Shown in pieces: positions 29,451-39,586 of a stretch of 64,000 bases of DNA. The stretch comes from Saccharomycopsis phalli (taxonomy: Eukaryota > Ascomycota > Saccharomycetes > Ascoideales > Saccharomycopsidaceae). The DNA lies in contig CP073214.1 of NCBI GenBank assembly GCA_020342235.1, forward strand, positions 744,001 through 808,000. The letters are read 5' to 3'. The first letter of the stretch is position 1. Every line of letters begins with the position of its first letter. The position numbers and the translations under genes were made by a program. Under the pieces are notes generated by a model, which was not told the DNA's origin, made no database searches, and saw only the letters and a list, made by a program, of their open reading frames with translations.

Positions 29451-32243
29451 ATGAATAACAAACCTATTTGTGTCAAGTTACGGTACTTTTCAACCGATGC
29501 CGAGTCGGGGGAAATTGTAACACTCAAGAAGGTTATCAAGGTTCTCCCTCAGGTTGTCAATGCAGACCAATTTCCACAAATCATCAAGAAGATTTTGGAC
29601 ACTGACGGTGACATTGTTTTGAAACGCAAGTCTCGAAAGAAGAAGAAGTTTGTGCATTTGAAGTCAGCGGATGATTTTAAGGCGGTCGAAGGCGCATTGA
29701 AGGTTAAGAATCACATCAAGTTGGTGGCAATTGAAAGAGATACAGTGGACAGGGTCGACTTCAACCGGTTATTTGAGGAAAAGGACTTTTATGATTTTGA
29801 TGTCAGTAAAAGCACCACTTCTACCATCCGGATACCTGTGACCGAGCAAGATGAATTGTCAAAGCCCGGTAACAAGGAGGAATGGACCAACCCTTACAGT
29901 GATATTCATCTGAAATTAATTGAGGAATTAAAGAGTTTTTTGAATGATAATTTAGTTAAGAAAGTTACTGACAAATTATCTGATGCTACAAAAGATCTTA
30001 ATGAAGTTCTCAAGTCGATTAATTTCGCTGATCTGCCTGTTCAACCCAAACATACAAACAGCTTTGACAAGGTGGTTCACCATAGATTTATATGTGACAA
30101 CTGCTATCCTAGAGGTTTAGAAACGGCTGCATCCTACATTTCTGGTGTAAGATACAAGTGTTTGGAGTGCTTCGACGTTGATCTTTGTGAGCAATGTGAA
30201 ACATCCGAAGTTTCCTTCAATGGGCATCTACCTTTCCATTCTATGGCTAAAATTAAGATACCCACCAGAGGTCCTAAACCAGGTCCTTCGATTAACTTGA
30301 ATAAAGAAGCGGGCGTTGCTTGTACACAATTTGAAAGACCAAGAGAACCACCAAAGAAACGAGAATCGAACAAATGTCCAGGTACTTTTTATCAGCCGGC
30401 TGCGGAGATCCCTCATATTATTAACAAATGTAATGTATGTTTGAGGGATATTGAACGTCAGAACAACAGTTATTATTGTTGCAATAAGTGCGACTTTGAT
30501 TTGTGTGATTCCTGTTTTCCTCAGCTTAACAACAATACTGATCATAATTTGGTGTTCTTCAAATCTGATAATGATGCTAGTGCATCAGCAGGATCACCAG
30601 CAAGTCATCAATTTGTTTATTGTAACAATTGTTTGGAGTCTAATCGGTCAAGAGACTTTATTCAGGGAACTAGAATTCACTGCTTGGAATGCGATGACTA
30701 TGATTTGTGCTATCGTTGTTTTAAAGAAAGTCCGCTGTTAAAAGATCATTTCTTTTCTCATAAGATGAAAGTAATCCCGGCACCTAGAATTGTCGGTGCC
30801 TTGACTGAGTCAAGCACTGCAAGAGATTCTCCTTCTACATTTTATCTTTGCGACTCTTGCAATTATTTCGGGATTTCTAATGCGCTTGATCACACGAGAT
30901 ACCATTGTACCGAGTGTGGATTCAATATGTGTGGCTTCTGTTTTGATGACAGGGCGCAATTTAATACTCATAGATCACATCATAAGATCGAAATGATTGA
31001 AGAGGAACGCAAGACTGCCAGCGACGGTAAAATTAACGTTCCAAAGGAGTCGAGTACTAAACGGTCCGCAGGGGAAATATTTTTAGGTGATGATCCCGAA
31101 AATGAGTTAATCGCTTTGTTTGATATGTCTACTTATTTCGAACTTTTGAGTTATTTCGCGAAGATTGAAGATGAAGATAATGCTGTCATCTTCAGAAAAC
31201 TCTGTCAATTGGTGAGTAAAAGCATGGAAATGGAAAAATCAGAGGCACTTGATTCCGATCCACTTCTGAAATCAATCTACGAGGACTCTGCCGAGTCTTG
31301 TTTGCCACCAATTGTGGAGGAACTTTCCATCGGGAAGATCACCCTTGATGACTCAGCAGCTAAAAAAAGCAATGTTACTTCTGGGATTACATCACCGGTC
31401 ATGACCCAACCGGTTCAGAGTTGTTCACTGGATACTCAAGTGTACAAACTAACCGGTCAATCAATTGAAGACTTTTCTGGTGATTCCTTTGGACAGCCAG
31501 TGCAAACTGAGGCTACCACTGAACAATCTGAGACATTGTCTGATGTGGCTCATGAACCAACTCGCGATAAAGGCAGTGCTGAGCAAACAATTGAACACAT
31601 TTCTGATGATTCATTTGGCCAACCGGTACCAGTTGAAGTGACAGATGATACGTCTGAGGCTATGCCAGCCGAACCGGTTAAGGACCACCTTGAGACGTCG
31701 TCTGAAGTAAAGCCTGAATTGCATGCGAGCGAGATGAATGCTGAACAATCAATTGAAGGCTTTTCTGATGATTCGTTTGGGCAGCCAGTACAAATTGAGG
31801 CTACTACTGAACAGTCTGAGACGCCATCTGAAGTAAAGACTAAACTGGCTGAAAGCGAAATTAATGTTGAACAATCAATTGAAGAATTTTCTGACGATTT
31901 GTTTGGACAACCAGTACCTGTTGAAGCGGGCCAGGAGGTTGGCAGTGAGATTCTATCAGGAAACTCTGAAGGGTCGCAAACCAGGGCGACCAATTCTCAG
32001 TCTACTTCGTTAATCATCTTGCCTACGCTAATGAGGGAGTCATCAATATTTATTGATGCTGAAAGCAGTTTGGGAGCGGAAGGGGCTGAGAAAGTTCCTG
32101 ACAATGATAAGGTAGACCATGCTGTCAATGAGGACCGGGCGGAAATGCTTGAGGACTATGATGTGGTGAGCTCAAATTGGGATTCGGATGTCGAGAATAT
32201 AAGCGAGGCTTACGAAATATTGGACTCTGACTTTGAGAACTAA
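29451..32243 (+). CDS. NBR1-like multi-ZZ protein, candidate selective-autophagy receptor
   Basis: A 930-residue protein. Residues 1-100 look like a PB1 domain (basic strand, then a FVHLKSADDFKAVEGAL segment like the acidic half of PB1). Four ZZ-type zinc fingers follow at about 215-263, 327-375, 391-440 and 467-515, each with C-x2-C pairs and a CxxCxxxLCxxC-like core. Residues 670-826 hold four spaced copies of a QSIExFSDDSFGQPV motif. The acidic C-terminus carries two possible Atg8-binding motifs, YDVV (903-906) and YEIL (921-924). PB1, ZZ and a C-terminal AIM together are the layout of NBR1/p62-type receptors; fission-yeast Nbr1 also has several ZZ domains. No NBR1-type FW domain was seen. 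The start at 29451 is the first ATG and follows a TATA (tatataa) about 45 bp upstream. The receptor role is inferred. Confidence 0.7.
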   Translation: MNNKPICVKLRYFSTDAESGEIVTLKKVIKVLPQVVNADQFPQIIKKILDTDGDIVLKRKSRKKKKFVHLKSADDFKAVEGALKVKNHIKLVAIERDTVDRVDFNRLFEEKDFYDFDVSKSTTSTIRIPVTEQDELSKPGNKEEWTNPYSDIHLKLIEELKSFLNDNLVKKVTDKLSDATKDLNEVLKSINFADLPVQPKHTNSFDKVVHHRFICDNCYPRGLETAASYISGVRYKCLECFDVDLCEQCETSEVSFNGHLPFHSMAKIKIPTRGPKPGPSINLNKEAGVACTQFERPREPPKKRESNKCPGTFYQPAAEIPHIINKCNVCLRDIERQNNSYYCCNKCDFDLCDSCFPQLNNNTDHNLVFFKSDNDASASAGSPASHQFVYCNNCLESNRSRDFIQGTRIHCLECDDYDLCYRCFKESPLLKDHFFSHKMKVIPAPRIVGALTESSTARDSPSTFYLCDSCNYFGISNALDHTRYHCTECGFNMCGFCFDDRAQFNTHRSHHKIEMIEEERKTASDGKINVPKESSTKRSAGEIFLGDDPENELIALFDMSTYFELLSYFAKIEDEDNAVIFRKLCQLVSKSMEMEKSEALDSDPLLKSIYEDSAESCLPPIVEELSIGKITLDDSAAKKSNVTSGITSPVMTQPVQSCSLDTQVYKLTGQSIEDFSGDSFGQPVQTEATTEQSETLSDVAHEPTRDKGSAEQTIEHISDDSFGQPVPVEVTDDTSEAMPAEPVKDHLETSSEVKPELHASEMNAEQSIEGFSDDSFGQPVQIEATTEQSETPSEVKTKLAESEINVEQSIEEFSDDLFGQPVPVEAGQEVGSEILSGNSEGSQTRATNSQSTSLIILPTLMRESSIFIDAESSLGAEGAEKVPDNDKVDHAVNEDRAEMLEDYDVVSSNWDSDVENISEAYEILDSDFEN
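31458..31928 (+). repeat. Four spaced copies of a QSIExFSDDSFGQPV coding repeat
   Basis: Copies start at 31458, 31584, 31746 and 31872, separated by variable Glu/Thr/Ser-rich linkers that are themselves similar (EATTEQSET twice). Repetition of a short acidic-hydrophobic motif suggests multiple docking sites for one partner. It is not a known named repeat to me. Confidence 0.85.
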
Positions 32244-32490
32244 TTTGATGCTAATGAATGGGTAAATGGCTTTGGGGGTGTTTGATTTTATTTATATAGG
32301 GAAAATAGGGGAAAAACAAAAAAAAAATGCTGTTTTGATGGGGCAACGTAGTGTCTGCGATTTTACACAATTTGGGTCAGTGGTTCGATCTGTATACACC
32401 GGGTAACTACCTTCGTGTCGAATCACGAGGGTTATATTTATATATTGTTAGTGACCAGTCAAATTTCCCAAACTTTCTTAGTATAACAAG

Positions 32491-32745
32491 ATGTTGAATT
32501 TAATTTCTAAAACCGCAACCGTCTCAATTGGAAGCAAGAGACTCTTTAGCAAGGCTGCCACTGCTTATGGTGGGAATGTTGGTGCTGGGTCTGAGGCTTT
32601 CAACAAAAAGGAGAAGGCCGAGGAAGACAGATATGTTAAGCAACTTGAGCAAGAGCAGTTGAAGAAATTGCGGGACAGCTTGGCTCAACTTAAGGAGAAG
32701 ACCAGTGAGTTGGAGAACAAGATTGGTGAGATTGAGAAGAAATAA
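32491..32745 (+). CDS. INH1: Inh1: mitochondrial F1Fo-ATPase inhibitor (IF1)
   Basis: An 84-residue protein with a basic, Ser/Thr-rich mitochondrial presequence (about residues 1-22, MLNLISKTATVSIGSKRLFS) and a mature part matching yeast Inh1/Stf1. That part has YGGNVGAGSEAFNKKEKAEEDRYVKQ, the inhibitory segment, followed by a helical coiled coil (QLEQEQLKKLRDSLAQLKEK). IF1 binds the catalytic interface of F1 when the matrix acidifies and blocks ATP hydrolysis. Whether this is the counterpart of Inh1 or of its paralogue Stf1 is not separable here. Confidence 0.92.
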   Translation: MLNLISKTATVSIGSKRLFSKAATAYGGNVGAGSEAFNKKEKAEEDRYVKQLEQEQLKKLRDSLAQLKEKTSELENKIGEIEKK

Positions 32746-33340
32746 ATGATTGGGGTCGACCTCTGACTACCGTATGTAACTATTCCAATGAACGTATTCG
32801 ATATGTCATTATTGTAGCCAGAACACAATAAGAAAGTGGCAAAGGTAGATTTGTGCCGGCCGATTTATTTCATATGAGTCAGGAGCTTATGTTTTACTCA
32901 TGGTAAAGTGCTTGCGCCGTTCCATGGGAAGAAGGTGTTGGGCAAGACAGCGAAAACAAACAGGAAGATAATCAAATAATGCCAAGCCGTATTGCCTAAA
33001 AGAACTCCCATTCTGTTCAATTGACCTCATACTTAGCTTAATCTCCCATTTATTTAATATATTCTATGTTGGGCGAATTCCGATTATTGTCCCCGGACAG
33101 CTTCTGCAGTGACAGGGAAGTCTTTGCTCAGAGCCCGCTATAGTGATTATCAAATAATTATTTCCGAGTCAAATATTACTCTCAAGAAAATGGTTGTCCT
33201 GAGCCCTCTATTTTATTCGATCAAACTTTTGTCAAACCATTATACAACTGTCGCTTACATTATCCGCATCCATCACGTTCTCCAGGAAATTTGTGCAATT
33301 TGAATGCGGTCCAAAATATACAATTTAAATCACGACAAGA
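32746..33340. other. Intergenic region, INH1 to PEX8-like
   Basis: About 600 bp. The only longer open frame (33109-33303) begins at a GTG and has no recognisable content. It probably carries the INH1 3' end and the promoter of the next gene. Confidence 0.4.
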
Positions 33341-35359
33341 ATGAAACTTGGACCGGAAGGTCAAAAAATTTTGAATGAGGCTTCCAGGTCATCCAGTAAT
33401 TCAACTATTACAGTTACTAAACAGCAGGACATAAACTCCCAGGTAGAGTATCTTATTGGTGTGCTACTGGGTGACAGTCCTGTTGAGTCTAGGCTATTAT
33501 TGCTGAATGTCGTTTACTATTTACCGAAATTAAAGGATGATTTTCTAGTCACCCGGTTGATGGAGGCGGTAATTTTGTCGCCGAAACTCGTTCAAGATGG
33601 CCGCGTTGACTTTGACACTTTGTATTTCCTTATTGAAGCAATAAGTCATGCATTTGACATTAAAATAAAGGTATCCAGTCCAACTATTCCTTTGGTGAGA
33701 TTCTACAATGCAGTATTATCAGGAATACAGGCGAATAACATTAAGTCACCTCTTAATTCTGTCAAGCAAAATCTTGTGATTGCGGGAATGCTTGCGGCAA
33801 ATAATACACTTGAGAGGTATTCATCTCTCGAGGACCAATTATTTTTCAGAGAGTTTTACAAAACGGTATTGAAGTTGTTTATTGACAATTCCAGCCTGCT
33901 ATCGTTACTCAATGGAGGCGGCCCAAAGACGTACGAGATCAAAGCACTAAACTTTATAGCCGTTGCCTGCGTGTTTCCGGTTTTACAAGATTCCCAAAAG
34001 AAATACTTAAACCACGTTGATATTTTAGTATTTGGAGTAGATCTCGTCCTCAACTCCCGACATGGGTTCAACAACTTTGAAGTCACAGACATTGAGGAGA
34101 TGCAAATCGAGACCTTCAAACAGAAGCCAATGATGAAGCTATTTAACAAAATAGCCTTTGTTCTTAGATATTGTCTCGCCGAGACTGGCGGAATTAATAG
34201 AATAGATGTGATTCTGGCCTGTGTGGAACGCATAGTTATATTTTCACAGGCTGTTTATACGACTACAGAAATGATACAGAGACAGTCAGAAACGGAGAAG
34301 GAAGGATACGGGGACCTTTTGAAGGAGATTCTCTTTTTTTTGACCATTGTGTTTCAAGGGTTTGCAGACCATATACTTACTAGCCCCGCTTTAACCACCA
34401 GAATAAGTATATCATGGTTTGCCCCAAAGATCAATCAGAGGGATGTATTACTTCAAACAGCCTCAGGTGTATTGAAGTCACTTTATTATTTGCATTTCAT
34501 AATTGAGTCCATTGGTAGTGGGTTCCTGATTTATAAGTTTGTCCTGGTAGTGATCACAGACTTGATCAAACTGACCAAGCAAGGTGAGATTTTAAGCGAC
34601 TACTTCGTGAGCGACATTGACTTTACCAATTTGATTGACAATAAGTTGAACAGAGCCAAATTTTTATATCTATTAGGCTACTGGGAGGCCCTAGTGCTCA
34701 CATGCAGCAGTGAATATTTCGACTTGGTGATAAATCCAGTGATTACGGAATTCATAACCAAACCGTACCGAACAATAAACTTTTCCGCGACTATCGCGAC
34801 AAGAGACATTCTAGAAAGCGCACATTCGGTCAAACTAAGTAGTCTCCTGCTTGAGGTCAATGCCAAAACGAACGCAAAAGAGTCTGTTGACTATTTATAC
34901 AGAATCACTCAGCAGTTTCCCTTGGTGTTGAGTTCTCACCAATTGGCATTGGCAGTGACTTCGGTTGCTAGCCATACACACCCAGGAGCAGTTATTGGCC
35001 AATATAATACTGGTTTACAGCGACAATTGCTTCTGAGATTGTATCAGGTTGTGGTTTCTGAGCCACCTGGAAAGAGACTTGATGAATTTTTGACTGCCAC
35101 TGGCTCAAAATCTGTTCCTCCTACAACTAGGGCAGGCTATATTCTGGCATTTATCCAAGCCTTGCCATTCATTGAGGACAGCCAATTGTTACTGTGGCTA
35201 GAAAAATTAAATGAACAAATTTCAAAAAGCACAATGGATGAAAGATTGTTCTGTGAAGGAAAATTATGGGATACGCTAAGCGGTGATTTGGGACTTGTAA
35301 AGGCTGACATTGCCATTAAATGGTGGTACAACAAGAACCGTGAATTGGCACATCTCTAA
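33341..35359 (+). CDS. PEX8: Probable Pex8: intraperoxisomal peroxin
   Basis: A 672-residue, Leu-rich, mostly helical protein without strong membrane segments. The length suits yeast Pex8 (about 590-710). The C-terminal region (GYILAFIQALPFI ... LWLEKLNEQI ... LWDTLSGDLGLVKADIAIKWWY) resembles what I recall of Pex8. The last three residues, AHL, fit the PTS1 consensus [SAC]-[KRH]-[LM], and Pex8 is a matrix-side peroxin normally ending in a PTS1. Pex8 links the docking and RING subcomplexes of the peroxisomal import machinery and helps unload the receptor Pex5. I cannot run a profile search, so an uncharacterised HEAT-like protein remains possible. Confidence 0.6.
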   Translation: MKLGPEGQKILNEASRSSSNSTITVTKQQDINSQVEYLIGVLLGDSPVESRLLLLNVVYYLPKLKDDFLVTRLMEAVILSPKLVQDGRVDFDTLYFLIEAISHAFDIKIKVSSPTIPLVRFYNAVLSGIQANNIKSPLNSVKQNLVIAGMLAANNTLERYSSLEDQLFFREFYKTVLKLFIDNSSLLSLLNGGGPKTYEIKALNFIAVACVFPVLQDSQKKYLNHVDILVFGVDLVLNSRHGFNNFEVTDIEEMQIETFKQKPMMKLFNKIAFVLRYCLAETGGINRIDVILACVERIVIFSQAVYTTTEMIQRQSETEKEGYGDLLKEILFFLTIVFQGFADHILTSPALTTRISISWFAPKINQRDVLLQTASGVLKSLYYLHFIIESIGSGFLIYKFVLVVITDLIKLTKQGEILSDYFVSDIDFTNLIDNKLNRAKFLYLLGYWEALVLTCSSEYFDLVINPVITEFITKPYRTINFSATIATRDILESAHSVKLSSLLLEVNAKTNAKESVDYLYRITQQFPLVLSSHQLALAVTSVASHTHPGAVIGQYNTGLQRQLLLRLYQVVVSEPPGKRLDEFLTATGSKSVPPTTRAGYILAFIQALPFIEDSQLLLWLEKLNEQISKSTMDERLFCEGKLWDTLSGDLGLVKADIAIKWWYNKNRELAHL

Positions 35360-35583
35360 TTAGCACATATACTATTAAAGGGTGTGTAGTAATTCATTGT
35401 ACACTACGTTTGTCTACCTATTCCCTAATATGGTTGCGGAGAAGTCAGGAGATTGATGTACGTAGCAATGGGTCAAAATATGATCGTACACGTGATATGG
35501 CAGGGGTAGATGGTGTTGGTCTTTGTAGTCTTGATTGCTACTTTGCAACAAAAGGCCTATGCACATAGACGCACGTCTTCCAG

Positions 35584-35630
35584 CTCTAGAATATTCTGGC
35601 ACATTCGGGATGCTTGCTTCCTGAATGTTC
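35584..35630 (+). promoter_or_regulatory. Two heat-shock elements in the Hsp70 promoter
   Basis: A perfect three-unit heat-shock element, ttcctgaatgttc, lies at 35618-35630. A near-perfect one, ctctagaatattc, lies at 35584-35596. A TATA box, tataaaag, follows at 35650. Hsf1 binding at such inverted nGAAn arrays drives SSA-type genes in yeasts. Confidence 0.85.
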
Positions 35631-35714
35631 CAATTGATATCCAAGCAATTATAAAAGGAGCAACAATTTCCAAAAGATTTTTTTTCACACAACTTTACAC
35701 TACATTTTTCAAGT

Positions 35715-37673
35715 ATGTCTAAAGCTATTGGAATTGATTTGGGAACAACATATTCTTGTGTTGCTCACTTTGCCAACGACAGAGTGGAAATTATTGCCAA
35801 CGATCAAGGTAATAGAACCACCCCGTCGTATGTTGCTTTCACTGATTCTGAAAGATTAATTGGTGATGCTGCTAAGAATCAGGCAGCCATGAACCCAAAG
35901 AACACCGTCTTTGATGCCAAGCGTTTAATTGGTAGAAAGTTTGATGACCAAGAGGTTCAAACTGATATCAAGCACTTTCCATTTAAGGTTGTAAATGAGG
36001 CAGGCAAACCAAAGATTGAGGTTGAATACAAGGGAGAGACCAAAACCTTTACCCCTGAAGAGATCTCTTCAATGGTTCTTGCAAAGATGAAGGAAACAGC
36101 CGAGTCTTTCTTGGGTACTGAAGTCAAGGATGCTGTGATTACCGTGCCAGCTTACTTCAATGACTCCCAAAGACAGGCCACCAAAGATGCTGGTTTGATT
36201 TCTGGACTTAATGTCTTGAGAATTATTAATGAGCCAACTGCTGCTGCTATTGCCTATGGGTTGGATAAGAAGGATCAGGGCCATGGTGAACACAATGTCT
36301 TGATCTTTGACTTGGGTGGAGGAACTTTTGATGTTTCCTTGTTGTCCATTGATGACGGTATTTTCGAGGTTAAGGCCACTGCTGGTGACACTCACTTGGG
36401 TGGTGAAGATTTCGACAACAGATTGGTGAATCACTTTATCCAAGAATTTAAGAGAAAGAACAAGAAGGACTTGTCTGGTAATCAAAGATCCTTGAGAAGA
36501 TTGAGAACTGCTTGTGAAAGAGCAAAGAGAACATTGTCCTCTTCTACTCAAACTTCCATCGAGATTGACTCTTTGTACGAGGGAATTGACTTTTACACCT
36601 CTCTTACTAGAGCCAGATTTGAAGAATTGTGTGGTGACTTGTTCAGATCTACCCTTGACCCTGTTGAGAAGGTCTTGAAGGACTCCAAGTTGGACAAGTC
36701 TTCGATCCATGAGATTGTCCTTGTTGGTGGTTCTACTAGAATTCCAAAGGTCCAGAAGTTGGTCTCTGACTTCTTCAATGGAAAAGAGCCAAACAGATCC
36801 ATCAATCCAGATGAGGCTGTTGCCTACGGTGCTGCTGTGCAGGCAGCTATCTTGACAGGTGACACCTCTTCCAAGACCCAAGACTTGTTATTGTTGGATG
36901 TTGCTCCATTGTCCTTGGGTATTGAGACTGCTGGTGGTGTCATGACCAAGTTGATCCCAAGAAACTCTACCATCCCAACCAAGAAGTCTGAGACTTTCTC
37001 TACCTACGCTGACAACCAACCAGGTGTGTTGATCCAGGTGTACGAGGGTGAGAGAACCAAGACCAAGGACAACAACTTGTTGGGTAAGTTTGAGTTGTCT
37101 GGTATCCCACCAGCACCAAGAGGCGTCCCACAAATTGAAGTCACCTTTGATATTGATGCCAACGGTATCTTGAACGTGTCTGCTGTTGAAAAGGGAACTG
37201 GTAAGACTAGTAAGATTACCATCACCAACGACAAGGGTAGATTGTCCAAGGAGGACATTGAGAGAATGGTGTCTGAGGCTGAGAAGTTCAAGGATGACGA
37301 CGAGAAGGAAGCTGAAAGAATCTCAGCCAGAAACGGACTCGAGTCTTATGCCTACTCGTTGAAGAACACTGCTTCTGAAGCCAACTTCAAAGAGAAGGTT
37401 GACGCTGCTGACTTGGAGGCCTTGAATAAGGCCATTGAGGAAACCACACAATGGTTAGACACCAATACCACTGCCAGTACCGAAGAGTTCAAGGACAGAC
37501 AAAAGGAGTTGGAAGGTATCTCCAATCCTATAATGACCAAGTTCTATTCTGCTGGCGGTGCCCCAGGTGGAGCTCCAGGAGCTGGAGCCCCAGGAGGGTT
37601 CCCAGGAGCTGGTGGAGCCCCAGGAGGTGAAGCTGGTGGCAGCAGTGGGCCAACAGTTGAGGAAGTCGACTAG
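35715..37673 (+). CDS. SSA1: Cytosolic Hsp70 chaperone, SSA family
   Basis: A 652-residue Hsp70. The nucleotide-binding domain starts [16 protein letters not shown] and carries [14 protein letters not shown] and [11 protein letters not shown]; the linker is [16 protein letters not shown]. The C-terminus has a Gly/Pro/Ala-rich segment and ends EEVD, the tail that docks TPR co-chaperones such as Sti1, so this is a cytosolic or nuclear form, not mitochondrial or ER. SSA proteins fold nascent chains, disaggregate proteins and assist import into organelles. In Candida the surface-exposed form also binds antimicrobial peptides. Two heat-shock elements lie upstream. Whether it corresponds to SSA1 or SSA2 cannot be told by eye; the symbol marks the family. 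Confidence 0.95.
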   Translation: MSKAIGIDLGTTYSCVAHFANDRVEIIANDQGNRTTPSYVAFTDSERLIGDAAKNQAAMNPKNTVFDAKRLIGRKFDDQEVQTDIKHFPFKVVNEAGKPKIEVEYKGETKTFTPEEISSMVLAKMKETAESFLGTEVKDAVITVPAYFNDSQRQATKDAGLISGLNVLRIINEPTAAAIAYGLDKKDQGHGEHNVLIFDLGGGTFDVSLLSIDDGIFEVKATAGDTHLGGEDFDNRLVNHFIQEFKRKNKKDLSGNQRSLRRLRTACERAKRTLSSSTQTSIEIDSLYEGIDFYTSLTRARFEELCGDLFRSTLDPVEKVLKDSKLDKSSIHEIVLVGGSTRIPKVQKLVSDFFNGKEPNRSINPDEAVAYGAAVQAAILTGDTSSKTQDLLLLDVAPLSLGIETAGGVMTKLIPRNSTIPTKKSETFSTYADNQPGVLIQVYEGERTKTKDNNLLGKFELSGIPPAPRGVPQIEVTFDIDANGILNVSAVEKGTGKTSKITITNDKGRLSKEDIERMVSEAEKFKDDDEKEAERISARNGLESYAYSLKNTASEANFKEKVDAADLEALNKAIEETTQWLDTNTTASTEEFKDRQKELEGISNPIMTKFYSAGGAPGGAPGAGAPGGFPGAGGAPGGEAGGSSGPTVEEVD

Positions 37674-37833
37674 TCCTGTTACTTGTTTATATTTTATAAT
37701 GTGTTTTTTTTATAGGTTGCATAAATGAATGGAGTGAGAAAATAACTGTAGAAATTTGAAAATTACATGCTGTGGGGTTGTGATTTATAGGAGTGATTGC
37801 TACATGCGGGAAACAGGGAAACAGAATATATCA

Positions 37834-38778
37834 TTATGGTAGAGCGATAGTGTTCATTAAGAATGCGTCTATTCCGGCGACATTCATCAAATTGTTATGG
37901 TTGTTGTCGTTAGAATATGGCAGGTCATTAAACAATTGGTTGATCATGTCCCACTCACCCTCATTGATCAGCGGTATGGTAACTTGATGCAAATCACACT
38001 CAGGGATACCAGCAATGAGTGGCATCGTGTCGTCGCGCGGTTCAAAGAAAGGACTATCCATGGCGTCGTCAAAATCGGGACACCCAAAGTCGAACATTGG
38101 TGCCGTAGGAGTTTCTGTGCTCATGAAATCACTAGTATTGCTGCTAATCGTGGTAATGGGCAACTGATTGTCGTCGGTTGTCCCACTGAGTGGGCTGTCA
38201 GGCTCAATAGAGCTGACTTTCAGGTGATTCATGGATCGTTCGAGGTCACAGCCCTCAATGTCCGTTACCATTTCCGGTTCAGAGATGACTGCCTGGAACT
38301 TGTTTTTGTCCAAGTTTTTTTGAATGTCTTCCATGAAGCATTTTTCATTGAACACAGCCGCGAGATCACAGCACAGATTTCTGAGCGGATGGTTGTGTTC
38401 GCCATTGACTAGAGCAATCGACCACTTGTTGGTTCTGGTGGAGTAGTTGGCCCTTATCCTGAAGGGACACTTGTCGCGTGTGTGGGCCTTTTTTTGCATC
38501 AATTTTTGCTTTGTTTGAAACGAGTCGAGCAAGCCCTGCTCTTTCAACATCAACTTTTGTTTCTTTGAAACCCTTGTTTGTCGCGTTCTCTTGAAGCTAG
38601 AGCTGTAACGGTAGCTTTTACATTTGAAGACGATTTTGTGAGTGTCGGAACGTTCAATGACAATTAAAATACCCAAGGGCATAAGCTTGTTTTGGATCCA
38701 AGATTTGATGTCCTTGCTATCATTGAACATGGGCCGTTGGTTGTTAGGCCCAAAGAGAAGATCGCTGGCGGTTATCAT
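37834..38778 (-). CDS. AFT-domain (WRKY-GCM1 fold) transcription factor, paralogue 1
   Basis: A 314-residue protein whose N-terminal region (about 20-132) matches the DNA-binding domain of yeast iron regulators Aft1/Aft2: DIKSWIQNKLMPLGILIVIERSD, then a zinc site built from C53, C104, H128 and H130 (KCPFRIRANYS ... EHNHPL). A basic insert separates the first two ligands. The C-terminal half is acidic and Ser/Pro-rich (DFGCPDFDDAMDSPFFEP), as in activation domains. It lacks the Cys-Asp-Cys motif through which Aft1/2 bind Fe-S clusters, so iron sensing of that type is doubtful. A close relative lies 1.6 kb away (40358-41338). Candida Rbf1 belongs, as I recall, to the same domain family, so I give no symbol. 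Confidence 0.8.
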   Translation of the reverse strand: MITASDLLFGPNNQRPMFNDSKDIKSWIQNKLMPLGILIVIERSDTHKIVFKCKSYRYSSSFKRTRQTRVSKKQKLMLKEQGLLDSFQTKQKLMQKKAHTRDKCPFRIRANYSTRTNKWSIALVNGEHNHPLRNLCCDLAAVFNEKCFMEDIQKNLDKNKFQAVISEPEMVTDIEGCDLERSMNHLKVSSIEPDSPLSGTTDDNQLPITTISSNTSDFMSTETPTAPMFDFGCPDFDDAMDSPFFEPRDDTMPLIAGIPECDLHQVTIPLINEGEWDMINQLFNDLPYSNDNNHNNLMNVAGIDAFLMNTIALP

Positions 38779-39586
38779 ACTAGTGGATATCAGTAATTAA
38801 TGATATAGCAAAAGGGAATATTGAGTGTGGCTAGTATTCATAAATAGAAGCAGTACAATGAAATTGAGGCTTGAGCGATGAAGGTTTTTTGGGTGGATGT
38901 TTGTTCTTATAGTCATCCAAGATGCAGGCGAATGCATCCCCAAGCACTGATGGAAAAGATAAAACTTTGCTAGGAGTTAAATGGTATGTTGATTTGCCGC
39001 TTCGGAAAAGCTGATTGCACTAAGTAGATTTAGCGAAAGTATAACCGGTGTGTTATACGACAGAAGATGCTAATTATAAATCTCCAGGAATGGATGCGTT
39101 CTGAGTGTGAAATGGTGCTTGAACGTCCACAAATCTCGTGAAGCAATTCCGTAAACCGGGCCAATGGTGCCAAGACTTTACCTTTTCAGCCGGCGACGGC
39201 AGTGTATTAGACTTTTTGCTGGTGGCTATCGATTCCATCTATAAGTCAGTTGGGCTTAGTATGAATGCTCTACGGGTCGACACCGTGGATAATCTTATGG
39301 TCCAATAACTAATTCATATATTGTGCTGTATTCCACTTTAACCATGTACTACAACAGCCTGTCGTACACCTACTACATCACCAATTACAAGACTGTCGTT
39401 TATCTTTTTCATCTATTGCAGAATACGATCCTCATTCAGACTAGCCACATGCCACCGCACTATATTACATCTAATTGCATATTTACTCGGACTCGAACCG
39501 CCCCAGAACCTCAGTAGGCTCTGGCCCAACACGGGTCTAAATTATTTGCATAAAGACCCTCATATATTAAAGTTGTAAAACTAACC
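38779..39586. other. Intergenic region upstream of AFT paralogue 1
   Basis: About 800 bp containing the promoter of the AFT-domain gene and the 3' side of the secreted-peptide gene. I saw no gene-like frame, RNA gene or repeat. Confidence 0.4.

Noticed and set aside
32380-32405. tRNA-like ggttcgatc on the plus strand
   Set aside because: No cloverleaf and no matching A-box upstream.
36069-36881. 270-codon open frame antisense to the Hsp70 gene
   Set aside because: A shadow caused by biased codons in a highly expressed gene.
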